Source of the DNA: Pseudoselenomonas ruminantium
GTDB lineage: Bacteria > Bacillota > Negativicutes > Selenomonadales > Selenomonadaceae
Assembly (NCBI RefSeq): GCF_900104055.1
Contig: NZ_FNJQ01000020.1
Coordinates: forward strand, 23,715-65,690
Length of the DNA stretch: 41,976 nucleotides
Reading direction: 5' to 3'
Shown here in pieces: positions 5,839 through 13,901 of the stretch. A model generated the notes under the pieces. The model saw only the letters and a program-made list of their open reading frames with translations. It made no database searches and had not been told where the DNA came from. The first letter of the stretch is position 1; every line of letters starts with the position of its first letter. Made by a program: the position numbers and the translations under genes.

Positions 5839-8229
5839 TTAATTCTTTTTCACTAATGTCTTGGCCAGTTCGACGGCTTTCACGCCATCCGCTGCATAGG
5901 CATCGGCGCCGGCGCTGTCGGCGTAGTCCTGGGTGACGGCAGCACCGCCGACCATTACCTTGGCGTTGCAGCCGGCTTCTTTGAGGTCTGCGATGACCTT
6001 GTCTATCTGTACCATGGTGGTGGTCATCAGGGCGCAGAGGCCGACGATATCGGCATTGTTCTCGATGGCGGCCTTGACGATCTCCGTGCTGTCCACGTCT
6101 TTGCCGAGGTCGATCAGCTTGAAGCCGCTGTTGGCCAGCAGGGCGCCTGTGATATTCTTACCCAGATCATGCACGTCGCCCTTGACGGTGGCAATCACCA
6201 CTGTACCCTGTTCCGGAGCGGTGCTGGCTGGTGTCAGTTCCTTGAGTTTGTTGAATGCGGCCCGCATGGTTTCCGCCGAAAGCAGGACTTGCGGCAGGAA
6301 CATGCGGCCGGCGCCAAAATCGACGCCGATATCCGTCATGGCAGCAGTCAGAGCCTGCTCCGTGATCGTGTTGGCTTCAATTCCTGCCTTGAGTGCATTT
6401 TCCACCAAAGCGGGGATTTCGTCTTTTTCCCCGTCAATCACGGCCTGTTTGATGGCTTCGAGCGGGGAAAGTTCTGTGACCTTTGCGGTGGCAGCCGCTT
6501 TGGGTACAGCCAGATTGGCTTCGTTCTTGCTGTAGGCAAGGCCATTGGGATCGTCGCCCAAGAGGGCTGCACTGGCCATCAGGGCTTTCTGCATGGACTC
6601 ATCATAGGGATTCATGATGGGCGCATCAAGGCCTGCCGCCAGGCACATGGCAAAGAAGGTGCTGTTGATCAGCGGGCGGTTGGGCAGGCCAAAGGAGATA
6701 TTGGACAGGCCCATGGTGGTGGGATAACCGAAGCGTTCGCGGTACATCTGCAGGGTGATCAGTACCTCATAGCAGGCGTTCTTATCGGCAGATACGGTCA
6801 TGACCAGCGCATCGAGCAGGAAGTCGCCGTCATCGAGGCCCTGTTCCTTGGCGGCAGCAATGATCTTCCGCATGACATCGATGCGTTCTTCGGCGGTCTT
6901 GGGTACGCCGTCCGGCGTGATGGGCAGGCAGAGGATGGCTGCGCCGTATTTTTTGGCCAGCGGCAGGAACTCGGCAATGCGCTCCGGTTCATAGCTGACG
7001 GAGTTTATCAGGGCACGGCCCGGATAAGCTTTGAGGCCGGCTTCCAGCGCCTTGGCATCACTGGTATCGATAGCCAGCGGCGCATCGGTGAGCTGGGCGA
7101 TTTCGGTCACGGCTTTCTGCATGGCGGCGGCCTGGTCGATGCCGCCAACACCCATATTGACATCCAGCAGATGTGCCCCGGCTTTCACCTGATTGACGGC
7201 TTCTTTCTTGACACCGAGCAGGGAGCCGTCGCGGATTTCGGCGGCCAGCTTCTTGCGGCCGGTAGGATTGATGCGTTCGCCGATCAGGCGGGTGGGCAGG
7301 CTGTGGTCGATGCAGACGGCTTTGCTGCGGCTGGTGAGCCAGAGTTTCTTGGCCGGCAGTCTGCGTTCCGGCAGGGGCATATCCTTCAAGGCTTTCGCCA
7401 GTTCCCGGATGTGTTCGGGGGTGGTGCCGCAGCAGCCGCCCAGGTAGGAAGCACCGGCTTCCAAAAGCTTCAGGCCCCATTTGCCGAAGTCTTCCGGACC
7501 CATGGGGAAGACCGTCTGGCCATCCTTGAGATAGGGCATGCCGGCGTTAGGCAGGACGCTGATGGGGCAGGTGCAGTTTTCGGCCAGTGTCTTGACGATG
7601 GGCACAAGTTCTTCCGGGCCAAGGGAGCAGTTGACACCGATGATATCCGCGCCCATGGCATCGAGGAGAATCGCAGCCGACTGCGGATCTGTACCCGTTA
7701 CCGTACGGCCATCTTCGCTATAGGAAAGCTGGCAAATCACGGGGATATCCGATGCTTCCTTGGCTGCCAAAAGGGCCGCACGCATCTCCTGCAGATCAAT
7801 GCAGGTTTCGATGATCAGAAAGTCGGCGCCGGCTTCAGACAGGGCTTTGGCCTGGTCGTAAAAGTTCTGGAAGGCTTCGTCAAAAGACAGATCGCCCAGC
7901 GGTTCGATGAAACGCCCTGTCGGTCCCATAGAACCAGCTACTTTTGCCCGGCCTTGTGCCGCTGCTTTGGCAATGGTGACGGCGGCTTTATTGAGCTCGG
8001 CCATGCGGTCCGTAAGACCGTAGTGTGCTAATTTCAGCGCGCTGGCGCCGAAGGTATTGGTTTCGATGATTGTGGCGCCGGCTTCAATATAGGCCTTATG
8101 AATATTTTTCACGACTTCCGGATTTTCCACATTCATCAGTTCCGGACAGGCGCCGGGCTGAAGACCGCCGGCCTGTAACATGGTACCCATGGCACCATCA
8201 AATATTTCGATTCTGCTCAATACATTCAT
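5839..8229 (-). CDS. metH: Cobalamin-dependent methionine synthase, lacking the reactivation domain
   Basis: MetH transfers the methyl group of 5-methyl-tetrahydrofolate to homocysteine through methylcobalamin. At 796 residues it lacks the C-terminal SAM-binding reactivation domain of full-length MetH (about 1200). Domains: homocysteine methyltransferase (1 to about 285) with Zn-ligand cysteines in GVNCSLGP near 200 and GGCCGTTPEHI near 265; folate-binding domain (about 310-570) with LIGERINPTGRKK and LDVNMGVGG; B12 cap (about 590-670); and Rossmann-type B12 domain (about 675-796) with GDVHDLGKN, whose His is the lower cobalt ligand. The missing function is supplied by the gene just upstream, only 6 bp away and in the same transcript. 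Confidence 0.95.
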   Translation of the reverse strand: MNVLSRIEIFDGAMGTMLQAGGLQPGACPELMNVENPEVVKNIHKAYIEAGATIIETNTFGASALKLAHYGLTDRMAELNKAAVTIAKAAAQGRAKVAGSMGPTGRFIEPLGDLSFDEAFQNFYDQAKALSEAGADFLIIETCIDLQEMRAALLAAKEASDIPVICQLSYSEDGRTVTGTDPQSAAILLDAMGADIIGVNCSLGPEELVPIVKTLAENCTCPISVLPNAGMPYLKDGQTVFPMGPEDFGKWGLKLLEAGASYLGGCCGTTPEHIRELAKALKDMPLPERRLPAKKLWLTSRSKAVCIDHSLPTRLIGERINPTGRKKLAAEIRDGSLLGVKKEAVNQVKAGAHLLDVNMGVGGIDQAAAMQKAVTEIAQLTDAPLAIDTSDAKALEAGLKAYPGRALINSVSYEPERIAEFLPLAKKYGAAILCLPITPDGVPKTAEERIDVMRKIIAAAKEQGLDDGDFLLDALVMTVSADKNACYEVLITLQMYRERFGYPTTMGLSNISFGLPNRPLINSTFFAMCLAAGLDAPIMNPYDESMQKALMASAALLGDDPNGLAYSKNEANLAVPKAAATAKVTELSPLEAIKQAVIDGEKDEIPALVENALKAGIEANTITEQALTAAMTDIGVDFGAGRMFLPQVLLSAETMRAAFNKLKELTPASTAPEQGTVVIATVKGDVHDLGKNITGALLANSGFKLIDLGKDVDSTEIVKAAIENNADIVGLCALMTTTMVQIDKVIADLKEAGCNAKVMVGGAAVTQDYADSAGADAYAADGVKAVELAKTLVKKN

Positions 8230-8235
8230 CTCCTG

Positions 8236-8910
8236 TTATTTCTTTCTGGACGGGCAGTTCAATTGGCTACAGGCAGCGCAGCCATTGGGGGAGTGCTTTA
8301 TCTCACTGTTTTCCTGTTTGCGGTAGAGGCCGATAATGGCCGTAACGCTTTTGCGGGGCACGAGCATCATGGAGGAGGAAAGCCCCACACCGATACTTTG
8401 GGCATGGGACAGTCGGATTAGTTCCGGCTGCTGCTCCAGGGGCCAATCGCCATAGCCGGGACTGAAGCGCCATTTCATGCCGAAACCCTGAGCCGCCATC
8501 TTCGGGGCCAGAGCCTTTTCCAGCCCATCGGCTACCTGTTCCACGGCGGCGGTAGCGGCGGCGTCCAAAAGAACGGCCATGCTGTATTCGCCAGCGTTGA
8601 AACGCTGGGTGACATCCTCTTCGATATCATCACCGACCGTGGCGGCCAGCAGGATCACCTTTTCACAGCCGGCGAGGTGCTGGCCTATCTTTTCGCCCTG
8701 AATCCGGCAGGGCGGATCGGACTGGATCTCCTGCTTTTCGCAGTCATAATCGTAGATTTCCCAAACGCTGCGGGGCTGGGCCAGAAGCCTGGCATCCTGG
8801 CAGGCGGCGAGGATCTTATCCTCGGAGAAGTCCTGCGCTTTCTGCAGGCCTGCATAGCGGCGGGTTTCCTTGGCATCAATGGCCAGCAGAGGAGTATTAT
8901 AGATTGGCAT
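8236..8910 (-). CDS. Stand-alone MetH reactivation-domain protein
   Basis: This 224-residue protein resembles the C-terminal activation domain of MetH, which binds SAM and re-methylates the oxidised cobalamin cofactor. Family-like features are the LLAATVGDDIEEDV stretch, the DAAATAAVEQVADGLE helix and the RFSPGYGDWPLEQQPELIRL block; RxSPGYxxxP is the SAM-site signature. It lies directly before metH and completes it in trans, as known for some other bacteria. The ATG at 8910 is chosen because AGGTGG stands 7 nt upstream; a longer frame to 8970 would run through a parS site and has no Shine-Dalgarno. The C-terminus carries C211-x2-C214-x4-C219, absent from the classical domain and suggestive of a bound metal or iron-sulfur centre. 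Confidence 0.85.
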   Translation of the reverse strand: MPIYNTPLLAIDAKETRRYAGLQKAQDFSEDKILAACQDARLLAQPRSVWEIYDYDCEKQEIQSDPPCRIQGEKIGQHLAGCEKVILLAATVGDDIEEDVTQRFNAGEYSMAVLLDAAATAAVEQVADGLEKALAPKMAAQGFGMKWRFSPGYGDWPLEQQPELIRLSHAQSIGVGLSSSMMLVPRKSVTAIIGLYRKQENSEIKHSPNGCAACSQLNCPSRKK

Positions 8911-8937
8911 CCTATCACCACCTAAAATTTTTTTGCT

Positions 8938-8953
8938 TGTTTCACGTGAAACA
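8938..8953. promoter_or_regulatory. parS: parS site A (perfect palindrome)
   Basis: TGTTTCACGTGAAACA, a perfect 16-bp palindrome matching the Bacillus-type ParB/Spo0J site. It lies between the MetH reactivation gene and parA, 27 bp before the former's start codon. Confidence 0.95.
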
Positions 8954-9128
8954 ATGGCATTTTTTGTCATTTCATATTATTATATAGGTATGGTTTTTTG
9001 CAGGCCGGTTTTCTAATGACAACTGTCCAAAATAAAACCTGTAATGTAACAATTATACTTATTATAAAGGACTTTTACAAGCATTACTGTAACCTAATGC
9101 ACGGATTTTAAGGAAAGTGGTGAAAAAT

Positions 9129-9890
9129 TTGGCAAAGATTATCGCAGTTGCCAATCAGAAGGGCGGCGTGGGCAAGACCACGACGTCGGTAAATCTGGCA
9201 GCTTGCCTGGCGGCCAAGAAAAAGAAGGTCCTGTTGGTGGATTGCGATCCGCAGGGCAATGCCAGCAGCGGCTTTGGTGTAGATAAATCCACGTTGCAGG
9301 GCAAGACCATCTATCAGGTGCTGATCGACAACCTGCCTGTCAGTGAAGTGATCCAGAAGACGGAGTTCAAAGTGGATATCCTGCCGGCCAATATCGATCT
9401 GGCTGGTGCTGAGGTTGAATTGGTGGCGGCTATTTCCCGCGAAACGCGGCTCAAGAAGGCTTTGGATGCCGTGCGGGAGAACTACGATTACATCATCATT
9501 GACTGCCCGCCTTCATTAGGCCTGCTCACCCTGAATTCGCTGACGGCGGCGGATTCGGTACTGGTGCCCATTCAGTGTGAATTCTATGCTTTAGAAGGTG
9601 TGGCTCAGCTCATGCGTACGATTGAACTGGTGCGCAGCAACCTGAATGCAGAATTGAAGCTGGAAGGTGTGGTCATGACCATGTATGATTCCCGCACAAA
9701 GCTGGCTGAACAGGTGGTAGCAGAGGTGCGGAACAGTTTTGATACGGTCGTTTACAAGACCATGATTCCCCGTAATGTGCGCCTGAGTGAAGCTCCCTCC
9801 TTCGGCCAGCCTATCATCTATTACGATAGGAAGTCCAAGGGTTCTGAGGAGTATATGAAACTGGCGAAAGAGGTGATTGCTTGTGGCTAA
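9129..9890 (+). CDS. parA: Chromosome-partitioning ATPase ParA (Soj)
   Basis: A Walker-type ATPase that forms DNA-bound dimers and moves or releases ParB-parS complexes during origin segregation. The deviant Walker A motif ANQKGGVGKTTTSVNLAACL stands near residues 7-26; the DCDPQGNASSG block (Walker A' region) near 40 and IIDCPPSLGLLTLN near 120 (Walker B) are typical. Length 253 matches the small chromosomal ParA type with no N-terminal DNA-binding domain. I prefer the TTG at 9129, which gives MAKIIAVANQ as in homologues and lies 5 nt after AAAGTGGTGA; GTG at 9117 or 9120 would add MVKN. The stop overlaps the parB start, so the two genes are coupled. Confidence 0.95.
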   Translation: MAKIIAVANQKGGVGKTTTSVNLAACLAAKKKKVLLVDCDPQGNASSGFGVDKSTLQGKTIYQVLIDNLPVSEVIQKTEFKVDILPANIDLAGAEVELVAAISRETRLKKALDAVRENYDYIIIDCPPSLGLLTLNSLTAADSVLVPIQCEFYALEGVAQLMRTIELVRSNLNAELKLEGVVMTMYDSRTKLAEQVVAEVRNSFDTVVYKTMIPRNVRLSEAPSFGQPIIYYDRKSKGSEEYMKLAKEVIACG

Positions 9891-10839
9891 GCAAGGTGGC
9901 CTGGGCAAGGGCTTAGGGGCATTGTTAGGCGGCCCAAAACCTGTCAGTGATACGGCGAGCGTGGAAAAGGCTCATAAGATTGCCATCAGCATGATCCAGC
10001 CCAATCGCTATCAGCCACGCACGGAGTTTGATGAAAGCTCATTGGATGAGCTCAAGGATTCCGTGCGGGAATTCGGTGTCCTGCAGCCTTTACTGGTACG
10101 CAAGGTCGCTGATAACAGCTATGAACTGATTGCTGGGGAACGGCGCCTGCGGGCGGCAAAGCTGGCTGGCCTTACGGAAGTGCCGGTGGATATCCGCGAA
10201 TTCAATAATGAGGAAATCGCACAGATTGCCCTGATCGAGAACATCCAGAGGGAAAACCTGAATGCCATGGAAGAAGCTCGGGCATATGACCGCCTGATGA
10301 AAGAGTTCAGTCTTACGCAGGAAACCGTGGCGAAGAAGGTCGGCCGCAGCCGTTCCCATATTGCCAACTTCCTGCGCCTGCTGAATCTGGCTGAACAGGT
10401 CCAGGCTTATGTGGCCAATGGCTCGCTTTCCATGGGACAGGCCAAGCCGCTGCTGGCTTTGGAGGATAAGAACCTGCAGTTAGAGGCAGCGGACTATATC
10501 CAGAGCAGGGAAATGTCTGCCCGGCAGTCGGAACAGCTGGTGAAGAAACTGCTGGAAAACCCGGATCTGCTGCATGAGCAGAGTGGGGAAAAAGCGCCGC
10601 AGGCCAAACCGGAACAGGATATATTTGTCAGGGATGCCGTGGATAAGCTTACGGAGATGTTTGGTACGCAGGTGCGGATCCAGACCGGCAGGAAGAAGAG
10701 CAAGCTGGAGATCGAGTTCTACTCTCCCGAGGATCTGGAGCGCATCATGAACACCATGCTGCAAAGACAGCAGGATGTGAAAGAACAGAAGATGGCGGCG
10801 CTGCGCCAGTTCTCGCAGACAGGGAAATTCACGGTTTAA
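9883..10839 (+). CDS. parB: Chromosome-partitioning protein ParB (Spo0J)
   Basis: ParB binds parS, spreads as a CTP-dependent clamp and loads SMC on origin-proximal DNA. The 318-residue protein begins with the typical KGLGALLGG tail that stimulates ParA. The N-terminal ParB/CTPase domain follows (about 28-120) with LIAGERRLRAAK near 85-96 and the IENIQRENLNAMEEA block. The helix-turn-helix region (about 145-170) has QETVAKKVGRSRSHIANFLRLL. After a charged linker comes the C-terminal dimerisation region (about 245-300). The GTG at 9883 lies 6 nt after AGAGGTGA and overlaps parA by 8 bp. Nine matching parS sites occur in the window. Confidence 0.96.
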   Translation: MAKQGGLGKGLGALLGGPKPVSDTASVEKAHKIAISMIQPNRYQPRTEFDESSLDELKDSVREFGVLQPLLVRKVADNSYELIAGERRLRAAKLAGLTEVPVDIREFNNEEIAQIALIENIQRENLNAMEEARAYDRLMKEFSLTQETVAKKVGRSRSHIANFLRLLNLAEQVQAYVANGSLSMGQAKPLLALEDKNLQLEAADYIQSREMSARQSEQLVKKLLENPDLLHEQSGEKAPQAKPEQDIFVRDAVDKLTEMFGTQVRIQTGRKKSKLEIEFYSPEDLERIMNTMLQRQQDVKEQKMAALRQFSQTGKFTV

Positions 10840-10866
10840 AGCAATAGGGGAGTTTTGGATTTTAGA

Positions 10867-11376
10867 ATGGATATGAAATTTTTTATGCATTTTATGGCAG
10901 ATAATATGCCATTTATCGTGGTAACAATGGCAATCGTGATGATCATCATGCTTTGCATCATGATCCGTCAGGCCTGGAATCTGAGCTACATGAAGAAACG
11001 CTATCGCAAGATGATGAGCGGCGTGGACGGGGATAATCTGGAACGCCTGCTCATGGGACACATTGATGAAGTCCGTCATGTGGTGGAGGAAAATCAGCGT
11101 ATTGATGCGGAAAACCGCCGGATGGATGAGCTTTTGAACCTGGCCGTTACGCGGGTAGGGATGGTGAGATTCCGCGCCTTTGAGGATATGGGCAGCGACC
11201 TGAGCTATGCGGTGGCCCTGTTGGATGCGCATAACAATGGTGTGGTGCTCTCCAGCATCTTTGGCCGGGAAGATTCCCGCAGCTATGCGAAACCCATTGA
11301 AGATGGCAAATCCACCTATCCCATGACGAAGGAAGAAGAACAGGCCCTGCATGAAGCCATGGGCAAGGCCATGTAA
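10867..11376 (+). CDS. DUF4446 family membrane-anchored protein
   Basis: About 169 residues: one N-terminal membrane helix (about 10-32, VVTMAIVMIIMLCIMI), a basic stretch, a helical region rich in Glu, Asp and Asn (about 50-95), and a compact C-terminal domain with VGMVRFRAFEDMGSDLSYA, VLLDAHNNGVVLSSI and REDSRSYAKPIEDG. These blocks are typical of DUF4446, often found beside parAB in Firmicutes; its role is unknown. The start is uncertain: AGGGGAG lies 14 nt before this ATG and only 2 nt before a TTG at 10855. The gene follows parB by 27 bp without a terminator and is probably co-transcribed. Confidence 0.75.
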   Translation: MDMKFFMHFMADNMPFIVVTMAIVMIIMLCIMIRQAWNLSYMKKRYRKMMSGVDGDNLERLLMGHIDEVRHVVEENQRIDAENRRMDELLNLAVTRVGMVRFRAFEDMGSDLSYAVALLDAHNNGVVLSSIFGREDSRSYAKPIEDGKSTYPMTKEEEQALHEAMGKAM

Positions 11377-11399
11377 TATTTTCGGAAAGGAAGTTCTAG

Positions 11400-12374
11400 A
11401 TGTCAGCAGAAAAAGAAGTGAAAAAAACTGCTGCTGAGGAGTATACGATAAAATTTATCCCTCCCCAGGGTGGCGATGTGAAAACGATCCGCTTGCCCAA
11501 AAATCTCTTGAAATACGGCGTGGCCTCGCTGCTAGCTGGCGCGCTGCTCTTCGTGGGAGCGTTCAGTTACGCGGTTTATTCCACTTTCCTGAATCGTAAT
11601 GGCGCTGCCGAAATCGAGGATCTGCGCCAGGTCAACAGCATCCAGCAGGAACAGCTGCTGCAGCTGGCCAAGAAGGCTAACAGCCTGCAGGAGGAAATGA
11701 ATCAGCTCAAGAAGCTGGAAGAGGATATCCGCCGTTTGTCGGGGGCGCAGCCCTTGCAGGAAGACAAGGCCAAGGAGGAAAACAACAGCGGCGATAATGC
11801 GGCTGTTGATCCGGCCACCCATAATGGTCAGGGCGGGCCGTTGACTTCGCCGACGGTGGCAAATGTCAGCGATACGCTGGCCCTCGTGGAGCAAGGACTG
11901 GCTCAGCGCCGTGAGTCGCTGACGGCCCTGAAGGAAGAACTCAGCAAGCGGCAGGAAAGCCTGGGGCTGACGGCAAATATTTCCCTGCCGGGCGGCACAA
12001 CGCCGGCTATCTGGCCGGCCCGTGGCGTGGTCAGCTCGCCCTATGGACTGCGCTGGAATGGTTCGGACTTCCATCCGGGCATCGATATTGCCAACGATAT
12101 GGGGACGCCAATCCTGGCTACGGCAGATGGCGTTGTCCGTGTGGCCGGCTGGAATGATGGCGGCTATGGCAACATGGTGGATATCGACCATGGCAATGGC
12201 ATCATGACTCGTTATGGGCATGCCATGCAGGTCGCTGTAACCGCCGGCCAGCATGTGCGCCGCGGTCAGGTCATTGCCTATATGGGCAGTACCGGTTTCT
12301 CGACAGGCCCTCATGTACATTATGAAGTACGGATTAACGGTCAGGCGGTCAACCCCTCAGCCTATCTGCATTGA
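11400..12374 (+). CDS. Membrane-anchored M23 (LytM-type) peptidoglycan endopeptidase
   Basis: A 324-residue protein with a short cytoplasmic N-terminus, one membrane helix (about 40-62), a coiled-coil and Gln/Ser-rich periplasmic linker (about 70-190) and a C-terminal M23 domain (about 205-322). Zinc and catalytic residues are visible in FHPGID, RYGHA and HVHYE, the conserved H-x3-D and H-x-H pattern, so the domain should be active and not a pseudo-LytM. It should cleave or remodel peptidoglycan outside the membrane. The gene follows DUF4446 by 23 bp with GGAAAGGAAG before the ATG, as last member of the parA-parB operon. Confidence 0.9.
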   Translation: MSAEKEVKKTAAEEYTIKFIPPQGGDVKTIRLPKNLLKYGVASLLAGALLFVGAFSYAVYSTFLNRNGAAEIEDLRQVNSIQQEQLLQLAKKANSLQEEMNQLKKLEEDIRRLSGAQPLQEDKAKEENNSGDNAAVDPATHNGQGGPLTSPTVANVSDTLALVEQGLAQRRESLTALKEELSKRQESLGLTANISLPGGTTPAIWPARGVVSSPYGLRWNGSDFHPGIDIANDMGTPILATADGVVRVAGWNDGGYGNMVDIDHGNGIMTRYGHAMQVAVTAGQHVRRGQVIAYMGSTGFSTGPHVHYEVRINGQAVNPSAYLH

Positions 12375-12434
12375 TGTGGCTGCCAGCGGAAGTATTATGT
12401 ATACTTGAGCAAAAATGCGGGCAACAGAGACAAC

Positions 12435-12469
12435 TTATGTATTCCTGTATACCGTAAAAAAATACATAA
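12435..12469. other. AT-rich inverted repeat downstream of the M23 gene
   Basis: TTATGTATT (12435-12443) and AATACATAA (12461-12469) are perfectly complementary with a 17-nt spacer and no following T-run. Purpose unknown; the related motif ATACATT recurs at about 12609, 12736 and 12770 in the same intergenic region. Confidence 0.4.
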
Positions 12470-12493
12470 CATAACAAAAGCAGTATATTACAG

Positions 12494-12529
12494 AAAGTCT
12501 TATGCATCTTGGTGCATAGGGCTTTTTTA
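12494..12529 (+). terminator. Intrinsic terminator of the parAB operon
   Basis: AAGTCTTATGCA pairs with TGCATAGGGCTT (including three G-T pairs) and is followed by a T-run. Confidence 0.88.
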
Positions 12530-12684
12530 TTGCCCTGCTTGCTATAACGAATCAGTAATATTGTAAATGCTTCTTTTTATAAAAATACAAATTAACGAAT
12601 AAAAATGCATACATTGTTTAGCAAAATGGTTATTTATAAGGGGTTATACCTATCATAAATGTATATTTTCTGCCTTTTTTTATA

Positions 12685-12713
12685 TTGACAGAGGTTTACA
12701 AAGTTCTTATAAT
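12685..12713 (+). promoter_or_regulatory. Consensus sigma-70 promoter of the glutamate synthase operon
   Basis: TTGACA (12685-12690), 17-bp spacer, TATAAT (12708-12713): a perfect consensus, about 80 bp before the first gene. The rest of the 420-bp gap 12375-12794 is AT-rich with ATACATT motifs on both sides of the promoter, and holds no open reading frame or RNA gene I can recognise. Confidence 0.88.
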
Positions 12714-12794
12714 ATAAATCACGATGTAACGAAAATACATTGAGTAAGGACAAAGATATATTATTTTGTATACATTCGCAAAGGAGCGACAGTT

Positions 12795-13901
12795 ATGTGC
12801 AGAATTGGTTCGATTAAGAGCAAGGTGCCTATCCAGCCCTCCAAGGCATTGCATCTGATGCTGCCTCAGCAGGAAGGCCATGATAATTCGGGCTTTGCCA
12901 TGGTTATGCAGGATCTCTATGGTATATTCTCCGATTATAAGGATAAGCCATTGCTTTCTCTGGCTTGCACCCAGCGCGGCGCACAGCTGGTAGAAGAATA
13001 CATGGATGCGCATAACTTCGTGCCGCTGGCCGAATGGATTCCCGTCCCGGACAAGCGTCCAGGCCTCGACATCAAGGCCATGCCTTACTATATTTTCCGC
13101 AACTATGACTATCCAGAAGAAGCGGGCCATATGTCTAAGGAAGAAAAGGAAAATCTCCTGCTCGATACCCGTCTGGACCTGCGCAAGATTCTCACGGAGA
13201 ACAATGCTGGTTTCGTTTATTCCTTCTGGCCGGATGTGCTGACCTTGAAGGAAATCGGCGATCCGCGTGACATTGCTACTTATTTCCACCTCTGGGATGA
13301 CAATGGCTGCCTCGTGGCTAAGTCCATCGTGGCTCAGTGCCGCCAGAACACCAACTATGATATCGTGCGTTATGCAGCGCATCCGTTCTTCCTGCAGGGG
13401 TATACGCTCTGTGCTAATGGCGAGAATACCTTCTATACGAAGAACAAGGAATTCCAGTCCTCCCTGCACCGTGGCTATATCGGCTTCGAATCTGATTCTC
13501 AGTGCTTCCTGAACACCCTGCACTATGTACATCATGAACTCAAATGGCCTCTGACTTATTACAAGCATGTAATCACGCCGCTGCCTTTTGAAGAATGTGA
13601 ACAGCGTGAGGATAAGGATGTCCTGATTGCCATCCGCCAGTCCCTGGCGAACCTGGAAATCAACGGACCAAACACGGTCATCGGGGTATTGCCGGACTGC
13701 CGCATGATCACCTGCTGTGATTCCAAGAAACTCCGCCCGGTAGTGGTGGGCCGCGATGAAAACATGGTGGCTATTTCTTCGGAAGTCTGCGGCATCAATG
13801 AAATCATGCCCAACCGTGATCAGTCCCAGGATATCTATCCAAACGAACGCGAAATCGTGGTCATTGACAATGACTTGGAGGTACAGAGATGGAAGCAGTA
13901 A
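12795..13901 (+). CDS. Glutamate synthase, separate glutamine amidotransferase subunit
   Basis: This 368-residue class II amidotransferase corresponds to the first domain of the glutamate synthase large subunit and releases ammonia from glutamine. It starts MCRIGS; after Met removal Cys2 becomes the N-terminal nucleophile. GHDNSGFAMVMQDL near 32-45 is the class II GATase block equivalent to RGPDxxG. In most bacteria this domain is fused to the FMN and GXGXG domains; here, as in archaeal-type enzymes, it is its own gene. GGAGCGA precedes the ATG. Its end overlaps the next gene by 13 bp, indicating translational coupling and a stoichiometric complex. Confidence 0.9.
   Translation: MCRIGSIKSKVPIQPSKALHLMLPQQEGHDNSGFAMVMQDLYGIFSDYKDKPLLSLACTQRGAQLVEEYMDAHNFVPLAEWIPVPDKRPGLDIKAMPYYIFRNYDYPEEAGHMSKEEKENLLLDTRLDLRKILTENNAGFVYSFWPDVLTLKEIGDPRDIATYFHLWDDNGCLVAKSIVAQCRQNTNYDIVRYAAHPFFLQGYTLCANGENTFYTKNKEFQSSLHRGYIGFESDSQCFLNTLHYVHHELKWPLTYYKHVITPLPFEECEQREDKDVLIAIRQSLANLEINGPNTVIGVLPDCRMITCCDSKKLRPVVVGRDENMVAISSEVCGINEIMPNRDQSQDIYPNEREIVVIDNDLEVQRWKQ

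Noticed and set aside
6169-8031. 620-codon plus-strand frame opposite metH
   Set aside because: Antisense shadow of metH; composition and lack of motifs are those of a mirror frame.
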